A stretch of DNA of 64,000 bases from Acipenser ruthenus. Lineage: Eukaryota > Chordata > Actinopteri > Acipenseriformes > Acipenseridae. Made by a program: the position numbers and the translations under genes. Positions 38,641-49,982 of this stretch are shown here, piece after piece; the first letter of the stretch is position 1; each line of letters opens with the position of its first letter. The DNA lies in assembly GCF_902713425.1 (NCBI RefSeq), contig NC_081198.1, forward strand, positions 21,187,188 to 21,251,187, in the 5' to 3' direction. Under the pieces are notes generated by a model that worked only from the letters and a program-made list of their open reading frames with translations, had not been told where the DNA came from and did no database searches.

Positions 38641-39242
38641 GGCGACTTGGCCCTTGCCCGGGGCCCCCCAGCCCGGACGGCACAGGGGGATTCAAAGGTG
38701 GGTGCAAAATTTCAAGCACAAGCAGACCCCCAAAAAACGGGCTGCTGCTTCCAGAGGGGAAATGTGCAATTTAAGCAGGAGAAAACAAAACAAAGCAAAA
38801 ACACACACATAACACCAAAAACAAAACATAAACTGGCGGAGTGCGTTTTACAAATAGTCATGCCAAGCTGCTATGCTGTGCAAGGTGCCTTGGGTAACTA
38901 CAACTGTGCCTCGCTGGCTGGCTGGCTTGCTAAGAAGGTCCTGGCATAGGGACATGTTCCACCACACTTGTCTGGTTAGCTGCATGCTCCCAGGAAACAA
39001 CCTGCTGCTGTCTACATCATCACCACATGTGAATAAAAGAAAGAAAGACAGCAAGAAAGAAAGAGAGAAAGAAAGAGAGAAAGAGAGAAAGAAAGAGAGA
39101 AAGAAAGAAAGAGAGAAAGAAAAAAAAAAGAAGTAAAACGGCGGGAAAACTTGCATCAACACTGGCACTCTCCCTCCAGCAGGGGTAGACAAAATGCTCA
39201 CAGGAGAGATCCAGATCTGACTTTGACCAACGTTAGAGAAAG

Positions 39243-39430
39243 GTGTGCACCGTTCCCGGAGGTACTGCAATACCGGGCCGATGCGTGGAGTGGACGGAGC
39301 AAGCCCCTGTTCCATCTCCCGATTCCAAAAATCAATTTAATATATGGTCCCCTGATAGGGGACGTATCAGATATTAAACTGATAAGAACAGATACTACAC
39401 TTGATCTTAGCCGAATGGCCGAGAAGCGAT
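39243..39430 (-). ncRNA. RNU2: U2 snRNA gene, block II copy 2 (stem I loop variant)
   Basis: Full-length U2 with the ATTC loop at nt 15-18, partner of the genes at 14256 and 15831. GTAGTA and the Sm site are intact. Confidence 0.93.
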
Positions 39431-40027
39431 GGCGACTTGGCCCTTGCCCGGGGCCCCCCAGCCCGGACGGCACAGGGGGATTCAAAGGTGGGTGCAAAAT
39501 TCCAAGCACAAGCAGACCCCCAAAAAACGGGCTGCTGCTTCCAGAGGGGAAATGTGCAATTTAAGCAGGAGGAAACAAAACAAAGCAAAAACACACACAT
39601 AACACCAAAAACAAAACATAAACTGGCGGAGTGCGTCTTACAAATAGTCATGCCAAGCTGCTATGCTGTGCAAGGTGCCTTGGGTAACTACAACTGTGCC
39701 TCGCTGGCTGGCTGGCTTGCTAAGAAGGTCCTGGCATAGGGACATGTTCCACCACACTTGTCTGGTTAGCTGCATGCTCCCAGGAAACAACCTGCTGCTG
39801 TCTACATCATCACCACATGTGAATAAAAGAAAGAAAGACAGCAAGAAAGAAAGAGAGAAAGAAAGAGAGAAAGAGAGAAAGAAAGAGAGAAAGAAAGAAA
39901 GAAAGAAAAAAAAAGAAGTAAAACGGCGGGAAAACTTGCATCAACACTGGCACTCTCCCTCCAGCAGGGGTAGACAAAATGCTCACAGGAGAGATCCAGA
40001 TCTGACTTTGACCAACGTTAGAGAAAG

Positions 40028-40215
40028 GTGTGCACCGTTCCCGGAGGTACTGCAATACCGGGCCGATGCGTGGAGTGGACGGAGCAAGCCCCTGTTCCAT
40101 CTCCCGATTCCAAAAATCAATTTAATATATGGTCCCCTGATAGGGGACGTATCAGATATTAAACTGATAAGAACAGATACTACACTTGATCTTAGCCAAA
40201 AGGCCGAGAAGCGAT
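40028..40215 (-). ncRNA. RNU2: U2 snRNA gene, block II copy 3
   Basis: Full-length U2, partner of the gene at 16616 (same extra A in the GC stretch). Its spacer has one private change (GGGGAAAAGTGC near 40334). Confidence 0.94.
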
Positions 40216-41323
40216 GGCGACTTGGCCCTTGCCCGGGGCCCCCCAAGCCCGGACGGCACAGGGGGATTCAAAGGTGGGTGCAAAATTCCAAGCACAAGCA
40301 GACCCCCAAAAAACGGGCTGCTGCTTCCAGAGGGGAAAAGTGCAATTTAAGCAGGAGGAAACAAAACAAAGCAAAAACACACACATAACACCAAAAACAA
40401 AACATAAACTGGCGGAGTGCGTCTTACAAATAGTCATGCCAAGCTGCTATGCTGTGCAAGGTGCCTTGGGTAACTACAACTGTGCCTCGCTGGCTGGCTG
40501 GCTTGCTAAGAAGGTCCTGGAATAGGGACATGTTCCACCACACTTGTCTGGTTAGCTGCATGCTCCCAGGAAACAACCTGCTGCTGTCTACATCATCACC
40601 ACATGTGAATAAAAGAAAGAAAGACAGCAAGAAAGAAAGAGAGAAAGAAAGAGAGAAAGAGAGAAAGAGAGAAAGAAAGAGAGAAAGAGATTTTACATTT
40701 TTTACATTTACACCCATTCGTTTTTTTCATTCATTTTACATTTCTTTTAAAGATGACATTCATGCATACAGACATACATTTTGTTTTAAAAGCATTTAAA
40801 ATACATTTAAAAACACCAAGACAATTGTGCTTTGTACATGGTTAAAACAGACACAGATTAAAATCAACATGAAAAAAACCTGTGCTGCTTTAAAAGTGAC
40901 TGGAAAAAAAGAACCATCTATAAAAAAACAGTGTTTGTGAGGGCCGGGGAGTGCTCTCTAAAAAAGTTCAAAAGTGAACATAAAACTAGATCTAAAACAG
41001 GGACAGGGGAAAAGGGACAGTGTATAGAACAGTGAGTTAAAATTCTAAAATTTTAAAACACTTAAAATGTAACTTTTAATAGTTTACATTAAAAATCTTA
41101 AAGATACATAAAACAAAACAAAACAAAATCAAATAAAACATTCAACGTAAATCAAATAAAAGTCAATAAAACTGAAACAAAAAGACTACATAAAACCAGG
41201 GCACCGTTGAAAAACGGTCATGCCAGCTAAAAAGGGCGGAATGCTGGCATGACAAAATAAATAAAAGGCTTAGCGGTGCCCCGTAGTCCCGCTCCTAGGA
41301 GCTAGCGGTTCCAGTTTTTTCCT

Positions 41324-44300
41324 TTATTCCATCTTCACGTCCTGAAGTCCGGCGATCCTCCACTCCGCGCAGGCCTTGTCCTTCCCGAGGGTCCGGATGT
41401 CCAGAATTACAAAGTCCTTGATAAGAGTTTGTGCCCTTCTGGTCGTGGTGATAGTGTCTAGCTCCTGCTTGTGATAGACACAGACGTTACGGCCTTCCCA
41501 CAGGATCTGCTTGACAACATTGATGACACGCCAAACGCACTTAGCTGTGCTGGTATCGATTCCTCCCGCAGGACCATAGAGCACAGTCTCAGCGGTCATC
41601 TTGGCCGTGTCAGCAAACCTGTTTAGGAAGACAGAGACAGAGAGCCAGACACTGCCAGCCACATCACACTCCCAGAAGATATGGGCTGGTGTTTCTCTCT
41701 TGCGGCACTTTGCATAGGGGCATGTTTCTACTTGGGCTAGTCCCCTCCTGAACATGAACGCTCGAGTGGGGAGTGCACTGTGGACGGTGTTCCATGCTAT
41801 ATCCTTCTGGACATTACTGAGGCAGCTGTGAGACACATTCTCCCAGATTTTTTGGCTTTGGGTGAGGGAGAAAGTAGCTACTTTTTCAATTTCCTGGGAA
41901 CCGGCAAGATATTTAGTTACAGCCTTGTATTCCCAGGAGGCCAATTTTGCTTTATCTAAGCCCAATTTATATATAGTGTCCCTTAAGGTTCTATAATACA
42001 ATGGGGGGTCCCAGGAGTACGGCACGGTGTTATCAATAGTGCAGAGGCCCAAGGCCCTGAGACAGGTGGCAAAATAGAAACGATTCATGTAACATACCTT
42101 CCTGTCCAGGGCCTGGATGTTCTTGATAGTTTGCGTGAGCCCCTGCACTCGGGTGAGCTGCACAACGTCCGGGACCCCCTTACCTCCCTTCTTGTCGGCT
42201 TTACTCAGGGTGGCTCGCTTTACCCTCTCCATCTTGCTGCCCCAGATAAAGCGGTGGATAATGCGGTCCACCACTTTTTTGGTGGTCCTGTCTGGGGGAA
42301 AGATTTTTCCTACATAAGAGAGGATGGGGAACAGTATAGACTTGGTTATTAATACTCTACCCGTCATTGTTAAGGATCTTGTGCTCCATCCGCCAATCTT
42401 TTTACGGACCTGGTTAATGGCCGCCGTCCAGCTCTGGGCCCCCGAGCTATTGTTCTCGAAAATGAGGCCCAGAATCTTGATTTTGTCCTCTTTGACAGGG
42501 TACATGTCCGACAGTTCCCTATCTACCTGCCAATTTTTAGACACGTAGACTTCGCTCTTGGACTTATTAATCACTGCCCCGGTCGCCGTGCAGTACTTCT
42601 CAAGGATATTAGTAATCCGAGGTACCGACGATGTGTTGGTGCAAATGAGTGTCACATCGTCCATATATGCTGTTGTTTTGACCTGGACCCTGTTGGATCC
42701 AGGCAGCTGGAAACCAGTTATATTGGTATCCCTACGAATTGCCTGCAGGAGGGGTTCAATGCACACGACATATAGCAGTGGGGATAGTGGGCAACCCTGT
42801 CTGACCCCTGACTGGATAGATATTTTACCAGTCAGGTGCCTGTTCACCAAGACTCGGGTACTAATGTTTGTATATATGGTTTTAACCCACTCCCTAAGTC
42901 CAGGAGCGAATTTCATCTGGTCCATCACTTTGTACATATATTCATGGCTTACCCTATCGAACGCCTTCTCCTGGTCAAGGTTGAACAGGCAGAGGGGATG
43001 GTTCCGTTCTCTAGAATAAGCCAGAATGTCCCTTGTTAACATTAAAATATCCGTGATGGACCTCCCTGGGACGCCACAAGCCTGGTCGGGGCCAATGACC
43101 AAAGGGAGGTGTACTTGTAGCCGGAGCATCAGAGCTTTGGCTAGTATCTTGTAATCCACGCAAAGGAGGCTGATTGGGCGCCAATTCCGTAGATCTTTAA
43201 CTTCCCCTTTCTTATGAAGGAGAGTAATTACACTCTCCCGCATAGAAGGGCCCAACCGCTTCTCCCTGTAGACCGCTCTGTAGACCTCCGCTAAATGGAC
43301 TTTTAGCATGTCCCAAAAAAGATGGTAATACTCACCCGGGATGCCATCTGGACCTGGCGTCTTACCGGTGTTCATGGTCTTAACCGCCTGGGTGAGCTCC
43401 TCCAGCGTGAGTTCTGGGTCCTTCTCCTCCTCCTCGTCGTCCCACACTGAGTCAGGCTCCAACTGGCTCAGGAACCACTCTATCAGGGTGTCATCTGTAG
43501 CTTTGATGTTATATAGGTCCCTATAGAAGTTCTCTACCACTTTTTTCACTCCCTCACTATCCTCTACTATCCTCCCCCTGCTGTCGAGCATGGAGGACAT
43601 CAAGTGCCGCTTCTCCCTCGTTTTCTGGAAGAAGAAGCGAGTACACTTTTCGTCTTCCTCCATTTTTTGCACTTTTGCATTGTGCATGACCTTTCGTTGT
43701 TCCTCCCTACAAAGCACTGAAAGATCTAGCTTGGTCTGGGCTATCTCGTCGCTTACAGGGAACCCCCGAAGCTGAAGCAGGCTCAGATGCTGGAGGGCAG
43801 CATTCAGGTGTTTATATTTGGCCCTCCTTTCTTTTGCTTTCCTCTTGCCTGCTGCTATGAAATAACCCTTAGTTCTGATTTTGACCATCTCCCACCACTC
43901 TATAGGGGAGTTGAATAGGTCACGCAAAGTGGTCCACTCAACAAGCCTGCTCTTATAGGCTGCAGCTATGGAGGGGTCATCGAGTAAGGAGGTGTTTAAT
44001 TTCCAAACCCCTGACCCCATCTGGGAGGTCTGAGGGACCTGCAATGTTACCTGCAGGAGCCTATGGTCAGAGAAGAAGATGGCCTGGGTGTCTACTGCCG
44101 TCTTCGTAAGGGAGCTGGTATGCAGGACGAGATCTATACGGGAGAAGGAGGTCCCAGATGAGCTCACCCAGGTAAAGGGAGGCACCAGGTCCTTACCTGC
44201 ATCACACAGGGAGAAATCAGATATTACGGAGGACAAAACTCTACTAGAGCGGTCGTTGCGTGGCCTGCTCCGGTCTACGTCCCTCAGAGCACAATTGAAG

Positions 44301-44767
44301 TCACCTGACACGATGACGGGTACGTTCCCCAGCAGGAGTGGACGCAGCTGTGGAAAAAATTGAACTCTTTCGTTTTGGTTAGTGGGTGCGTAGACATTGA
44401 CCAGTCTGAGGGGAGTGTTGTTGTATGTCACATCCACGCTCAGAATTCTACCAGGTTCTACCTCCCTGCTGCTGCGGGAGGTAATAAATGGGTTTTTAAA
44501 CAGGATACCTACTCCGTCGGCTCTGGCTATGTTGGAGCCCGACCAGAAGGAGTCCCCCAGGGTCCAACTCTCCTTCAGGTCCCTATAATCAGGGCTCGAC
44601 GAAATACCACACTCCTGCAGAAAGATGAGATCTGCTTTCAAGTTAGCTAGATAGTTTAGTACATCAAATCTTTTTTGTGTCTCCCTGATGCTCCTGACAT
44701 TAACAGACACACATATCAGGGCCATCAGGGTAGCTAACAAGAAAAGGAGTCGCTGCGTCCACCCCAT
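41324..44767 (-). CDS. A4 ORF2: endonuclease / reverse transcriptase
   Basis: An intact 1147-aa frame with the motifs given for A1 and the QEKAFDR form of motif A. A private change, DSVWDDEEEE (R to W), lies before the RT domain in a variable acidic linker. Confidence 0.93.
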   Translation of the reverse strand: MGWTQRLLFLLATLMALICVSVNVRSIRETQKRFDVLNYLANLKADLIFLQECGISSSPDYRDLKESWTLGDSFWSGSNIARADGVGILFKNPFITSRSSREVEPGRILSVDVTYNNTPLRLVNVYAPTNQNERVQFFPQLRPLLLGNVPVIVSGDFNCALRDVDRSRPRNDRSSRVLSSVISDFSLCDAGKDLVPPFTWVSSSGTSFSRIDLVLHTSSLTKTAVDTQAIFFSDHRLLQVTLQVPQTSQMGSGVWKLNTSLLDDPSIAAAYKSRLVEWTTLRDLFNSPIEWWEMVKIRTKGYFIAAGKRKAKERRAKYKHLNAALQHLSLLQLRGFPVSDEIAQTKLDLSVLCREEQRKVMHNAKVQKMEEDEKCTRFFFQKTREKRHLMSSMLDSRGRIVEDSEGVKKVVENFYRDLYNIKATDDTLIEWFLSQLEPDSVWDDEEEEKDPELTLEELTQAVKTMNTGKTPGPDGIPGEYYHLFWDMLKVHLAEVYRAVYREKRLGPSMRESVITLLHKKGEVKDLRNWRPISLLCVDYKILAKALMLRLQVHLPLVIGPDQACGVPGRSITDILMLTRDILAYSRERNHPLCLFNLDQEKAFDRVSHEYMYKVMDQMKFAPGLREWVKTIYTNISTRVLVNRHLTGKISIQSGVRQGCPLSPLLYVVCIEPLLQAIRRDTNITGFQLPGSNRVQVKTTAYMDDVTLICTNTSSVPRITNILEKYCTATGAVINKSKSEVYVSKNWQVDRELSDMYPVKEDKIKILGLIFENNSSGAQSWTAAINQVRKKIGGWSTRSLTMTGRVLITKSILFPILSYVGKIFPPDRTTKKVVDRIIHRFIWGSKMERVKRATLSKADKKGGKGVPDVVQLTRVQGLTQTIKNIQALDRKVCYMNRFYFATCLRALGLCTIDNTVPYSWDPPLYYRTLRDTIYKLGLDKAKLASWEYKAVTKYLAGSQEIEKVATFSLTQSQKIWENVSHSCLSNVQKDIAWNTVHSALPTRAFMFRRGLAQVETCPYAKCRKRETPAHIFWECDVAGSVWLSVSVFLNRFADTAKMTAETVLYGPAGGIDTSTAKCVWRVINVVKQILWEGRNVCVYHKQELDTITTTRRAQTLIKDFVILDIRTLGKDKACAEWRIAGLQDVKME

Positions 44768-44772
44768 AGCGA

Positions 44773-46713
44773 CTATGATTGGGAGGTCGGGACACTCTTC
44801 CTACTCTTAGCTCTACGCTTGCTTCGAGGGGGCTTGGGCTTATTTGCAACTCCCATCACCCCTGAGAAGGTACTCACTGCTGCCTCGTCCAAGAAGGCAC
44901 CGTCTTTATATGCACAGTACGTGGAGTTGTTGGGGCTATTCAACTCCCCACAAGGTAAGTCTGGTGGAACTTGCTCAGGGCCCCTCGGAACGTGTGGGTC
45001 AGCTTTGTCCTGGGGGGGGTTATGACAGACAGCATTCTTTGGCTGTTACCGTCTGTTGAATTGGAGCTGTTAGCAGACTTCTGGCTTACCGCGTCCAGGG
45101 GTATTCCCATGTCCTCCAGTGCTGTATCTAGGAGGACCTCTAGGGGGCCCCTGGTTTTGCCCATACAAGGGAGGGGGTCAAGGATGCTTTGAAGGGAGGC
45201 CCTTCGCTTGAAGAGGGTCATTGCTACCGAGGTACTGCTGGTCAGGGAAGGTGTTGACCCCGACCTCTCCCTCGGTGCATTAGTGAACACCTCTTCTGCG
45301 AGGTGTGCTAGGGTTTGTGCCAACGACTGGGAAGGCTGGCTGGGGATGCCCTGGCTGGCTGCTACCTGCCCACTAGGCGGCAGTGTAGCCGTCCCACTCG
45401 CCTCCGTCTCTGCCTGCGAGGGCAAGACTGGGGACTTTGTGTGGACATTAGCTGGTTTTGGATCTATGGGGGCCACCTGCAACTTGCTGTCTTTGATCCT
45501 GATCTTTCTTTTCCCCCCCTCGTCTCTACCCTTTCTTTTCCCCACCCTCTGCTGGTTCTTCACTCCCTTCCCCTCCTTCTCACTCTCACTTTCACTGTCG
45601 CTTTTGCTTTCCTCCCCCACGGACTCAATCCTTATGGCGTCATAACGAGAGCCGAGGGGGAGTGCTGGCGCTGAGAGGGCCCTACTCAGGGGGGGGGCGC
45701 TGCTGGGTCCGGGCTCCCTCCCTGCCTCGTGTTCTGCATCAGAGGAGCTACTGGAGGAGCTAGTGGAGTGGCTGTTGTACTCTCTCTCTGGGCTGGGGGA
45801 AGGGGTCCTCGTAAAACGGGACATGTCTCGGGGGCGGGGGGGTGAGGGGGTGCTGGTGATGATGGTGGTGCTGGAGTCTGGGTCTTGGATACTGTTGGTG
45901 GTGATGTGGACTGATCTTTGTTACTTGCTCCCTCTTCCTGCTCAGGCCTAGGCTTGTTCATGTTTGCCTTGCTGGCTCTGGCCATGTTGGCATAGGAAGA
46001 GGGGCAGTCCTTAAACAGGTGCCCCTTCTTTCCACACAAATTGCACTGCCTCTCTTCTCTGCAGTGGCTGGTCTCGTGGGGTCGCCGCAGTTCCTGCACT
46101 TGACTACAGTACACGCGGCCGTCAGGTGTCCTAATTCCCCACATTTCCTGCAGAGTTTTGGCATCCCATTATAGAATACCAGCCCTCTGTTGGGCCCTAA
46201 CACTATGGAGTTTGGAATGTGGCGGACGCCTCCAATGCCCGATGGATCAACATTAAGGCGTACCAGCCACTTTCTGGCTCCTGTCCAAACCCCATCTTCA
46301 TCTGTAATTTTCCTCCCTTCTGATGACACCCTCCCATAGCGGTTAAGCCATGTTGTAATATCATAGTCGCTAACAGCCTCATTGAAAAATTGGACAGTAA
46401 CAACTTTCATTTCTCTGTCTGTCAGTGCATCCACACAAAATTCTTTGTATGGAGCGAGATATTTATTCTCCCCCCAAAAGGACCACATTTCTTGTAACTT
46501 TTGGGGGTTCCTAAAACTGACCTCAAACACTTCCTTAAGCCCTGGCAATTTCACCAAACAATTCAAGTCAGAAGGGGAAAAACCCATACCCCTCTGAAGA
46601 ATGGTCCGGCTGAACTCCAGTCTCGTCAGTCCTGGTTCCGTTTCATCTTGCTTGTTTCTTGTGAAGCGCACCGCATTGTGCCTCCTGGTTTCCTGGGTTG
46701 GCCGGAACGCCAT
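44773..46713 (-). pseudogene. A4 ORF1, broken into three frames
   Basis: The break pattern is that of A2: the N-part (45958-46713) leaves frame in the second knuckle, the knuckle region goes on in a second frame (45686-46144), and the C-part (44940-45824, 294 aa) leaves frame at an eight-C run near 45014. The run is eight here, seven in A2 and nine in A1 and A3. Confidence 0.85.
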
Positions 46714-47451
46714 CCTTCAGCTGGCTCCTCCGATTGGGGTGGGAGAAGCCTCTGGACGTCCGGGTTGTCTCTCTCTACGGAAAAGAGACAACGTAAGCAG
46801 CAAATCTGGGCAGTTGAAGGAACTATTACTTTAGTCCCTGAGGAGATGGTCGCCTCGCAAGAGGGACCCCCTCCCCAGGTGAACGGTGTCCTTCCCTGGC
46901 GGAGTAGGGGGCGCTGCTTGGCACCGAGACCACGTAGGAAGAATCGTGGCTGTGACGCCTCCTCGGGGTCCGGGGCCGCCCTCTGCTCCTCCCAGATGGC
47001 GCCCTCTGCTGGGCGCCTGCTGCTCTCTCGGTCTGGATCTCGATTACAATCAAGGGCTGGGGATGAGGTCGTCTAGGTCATCAAAGGGTCCTCAAAGGTC
47101 GTCTGGATGGTAGGTCCTCCTTCTCTCTAACTCCAGGAACGTCTGGAAAAGCCGGAACCGCCTGAAAAAGAAAAAAACGGGAACCGCCTGAAAAAGAAAA
47201 AACTGCTCTCAACAGTCAACAAAATCTTGAAAGACCCTCGGCCTGGATTGGGCAAGCCAAAACCAGACTGAGCATTAGTCTTCCAAAAAGTTGCCGAGCT
47301 GAACAAAGCCAGTCAAAAATAAAAAAAATTCTGTTCCTCCTCACCCGAACAAACCTCTCACAGACCCTCGGAGGGAGCGGGCAATGCCACTACCCTCTAA
47401 GCCTTAGTCTTAGAAAGATTTATTCGAACTGTAGAGAAGCCAGAGTATATG
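46714..47451 (-). repeat. A4 5' UTR with tandem repeats
   Basis: Same doublet and 140-bp-period units as in A2, with the same private substitutions. It ends at the GGCTGGCTAAG junction. No gene is seen here. Confidence 0.7.
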
Positions 47452-47746
47452 GCTGGCTAAGAAGGACCTGGCATAGGGACATGTTCCACCACACTTGTCT
47501 GGTTAGCTGCATGCTCCCAGGAAACAAACTGCTGCTGTCTACATCATCACCACATGTGAATAAAAGAAAGAAAGACAGCAAGAAAGAAAGAGAGAAAGAA
47601 AGAGAAAGAAAGAAAGAGAGAAAGAAAAAAAAAGAAGTAAAACGGCGGGAAAACTTGCATCAACACTGGCACTCTCCCTCCAGCAGGGGTAGACAAAATG
47701 CTAACAGGAGAGATCCAGATCTGACTTTGACCAACGTTAGAGAAAG

Positions 47747-47934
47747 GTGTGCACCGTTCCCGGAGGTACTGCAATACCGGGCCGATGCGTGGAGTGGACG
47801 GAGCAAGCCCCTGTTCCATCTCCCGATTCCAAAAATCAATTTAATATATGGTCCCCTGATAGGGGACGTATCAGATATTAAACTGATAAGAACAGATACT
47901 ACACTTGATCTTAGCCAAAAGGCCGAGAAGCGAT
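47747..47934 (-). ncRNA. RNU2: U2 snRNA gene between A4 and A5
   Basis: Full-length U2 with intact motifs, partner of the gene at 24326, including the long upstream A-run. Confidence 0.95.
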
Positions 47935-48534
47935 GGCGACTTGGCCCTTGCCCGGGGCCCCCCAGCCCGGACGGCACAGGGGGATTCAAAGGTGGGTGCA
48001 AAATTTCAAGCACAAGCAGACCCCAAAAAAAAATGGGCTGCTGCTTCCAGAGGGGAAATGTGCAATTTAAGCAGGAGAAAACAAAACAAAGCAAAAACAC
48101 ACACATAACACCAAAAACAAAACATAAACTGGCGGAGTGCGTCTTACAAATAGTCATGCCAAGCTGCTATGCTGTGCAAGGTGCCTTGGGTAACTACAAC
48201 TGTGCCTCGCTGGCTGGCTGGCTTGCTAAGAAGGTCCTGGCATAGGGACATGTTCCACCACACTTGTCTGGTTAGCTGCATGCTCCCAGGAAACAACCTG
48301 CTGCTGTCTACATCATCACCACATGTGAATAAAAGAAAGAAAGACAGCAAGAAAGAAAGAGAGAAAGAAAGAGAGAAAGAGAGAAAGAAAGAGAGAAAGA
48401 AAGAAAGAGAGAAAGAAAAAAAAAAGAAGTAAAACGGCGGGAAAACTTGCACACTGGCACTCTCCCTCCAGCAGGGGTAGACAAAATGCTCACAGGAGAG
48501 ATCCAGATCTGACTTTGACCAACGTTAGAGAAAG

Positions 48535-48668
48535 GTGTGCACCGTTCCCGGAGGTACTGCAATACCGGGCCGATGCGTGGAGTGGACGGAGCAAGCCCCT
48601 GTTCCATCTCCCGATTCCAAAAATCAATTTAATATATGGTCCCCTGATAGGGGACGTATCAGATATTA
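48535..48668 (-). pseudogene. U2 snRNA 3' fragment (about nt 55-188) beside A5
   Basis: Has the same junction deletion as the fragment beside A3, so it came with the superunit duplication. Confidence 0.9.
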
Positions 48669-49304
48669 ATACTCTTTTATTGAGATTTTACATTTTTTAC
48701 ATTTACACCCATTCGTTTTTTCATTCATTTTACATTTCTTTTAAAGATGACATTCATGCATACAGACATACATTTTGTTTTAAAAGCATTTAAAATACAT
48801 TTAAAAACACCAAGACAATTGTGCTTTGTACATGGTTAAAATAGACACAGATTAAAATCAACATGAAAAAAACCTGTGCTGTTTTAAAAGTGACTGGAAA
48901 AAAAGAACCATCTATAAAAAACCAGTGCTTGTGAGGGCCGGGGAGTGCTCTCTAAAAAGGTGAACATAAACCTAGATCTAAAACAGGGACAGGGGAAAAG
49001 GGACAGTGTATAAACAGTGAGTTAAAATTCTAAAATTTTAAAACACTTAAAATGTAACTTTTAATAGTTTATATTAAAAATCTTAAAGATACATAAAACA
49101 AAACAAAACAAAATCAAATAAAACATTCAAATTAAATCAAAGGTCCATAAAACTGAAACAAAAAGACTACATAAAACCAGGGCACCGTTGAAAAACGGTC
49201 ATGCCAGCTAAAAAGGATGGAATGCTGGCATGACAAAATAAATAAAAGGCTTAGCGGTGCCCCGTAGTCCCGCTCCTAGGAGCTAGCGGTTCCAGTTTTT
49301 TCCT

Positions 49305-49982
49305 TTATTCCATCTTCACGTCCTGAAGTCCGGCGATCCTCCACTCCGCGCAGGCCTTGTCCTTCCCGAGGGTCCGGATGTCCAGAATTACAAAGTCCTT
49401 GATAAGAGTTTGTGCCCTTCTGGTCGTGGTGATAGTGTCTAGCTCCTGCTTGTGATAGACACAGACGTTACGGCCTTCCCACAGGATCTGCTTGACAACA
49501 TTGATGACACGCCAAACGCACTTAGCTGTGCTGGTAGTGATTCCTCCCGCAGGCCCATAGAGCACAGTCTCAGCGGTCATCTTGGCCGTGTCAGCAAACC
49601 TGTTTAGGAAGACAGAGACAGAGAGCCAGACACTGCCAGCCACATCACACTCCCAGAAGATATGGGCTGGTGTTTCTCTCTTGCGGCACTTTGCATAGGG
49701 GCATGTTTCTACTTGGGCTAGTCCCCTCCTGAACATGAACGCTCGAGTGGGGAGTGCACTGTGGACGGTGTTCCATGCTATATCCTTCTGGACATTACTG
49801 AGGCAGCTGTGAGACACATTCTCCCAGATTTTTTGGCTTTGGGTGAGGGAGAAAGTAGCTACTTTTTCAATTTCCTGGGAACCGGCAAGATATTTAGTTA
49901 CAGCCTTGTATTCCCAGGAGGCCAATTTTGCTTTATCTAAGCCCAATTTATATATAGTGTCCCTTAAGGTTCTATAATACAA
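49305..49982 (-). pseudogene. A5 ORF2, C-terminal 225 codons (frameshifted off)
   Basis: This part carries the CX4CX7HX4C knuckle and the normal C-terminus, with GGITTSTAK as in A3. It is out of frame with the rest because a G-run at 49983-49988 has one G fewer than in the other copies (CAATGGGGGTCC). There is no reason to think it is translated alone. Confidence 0.85.

Larger units (their letters stand above)
37848..40686. repeat. Tandem U2 array, block II (three genes)
   Basis: The counterpart of block I with gene order c-v-c, so it has one c-v dimer (1,575 bp) fewer. Monomer layout is as in block I. It ends in a GA microsatellite fused to the 3' end of A4; the tract is slightly longer than at A2. 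Confidence 0.93.
40687..47451 (-). mobile_element. Family A non-LTR retrotransposon, copy A4
   Basis: The superunit partner of A2. It has the same microsatellite-fused 3' junction without U2 and the same spacer 5' junction. ORF2 is open and ORF1 is broken. The few differences from A2 include G-run lengths and single substitutions. Confidence 0.9.
47452..48668. repeat. U2 array block between A4 and A5
   Basis: The counterpart of 24031-25247 in the second superunit: a spacer remnant, one full U2 gene, one spacer with the 5-bp deletion, and a truncated U2. Confidence 0.9.
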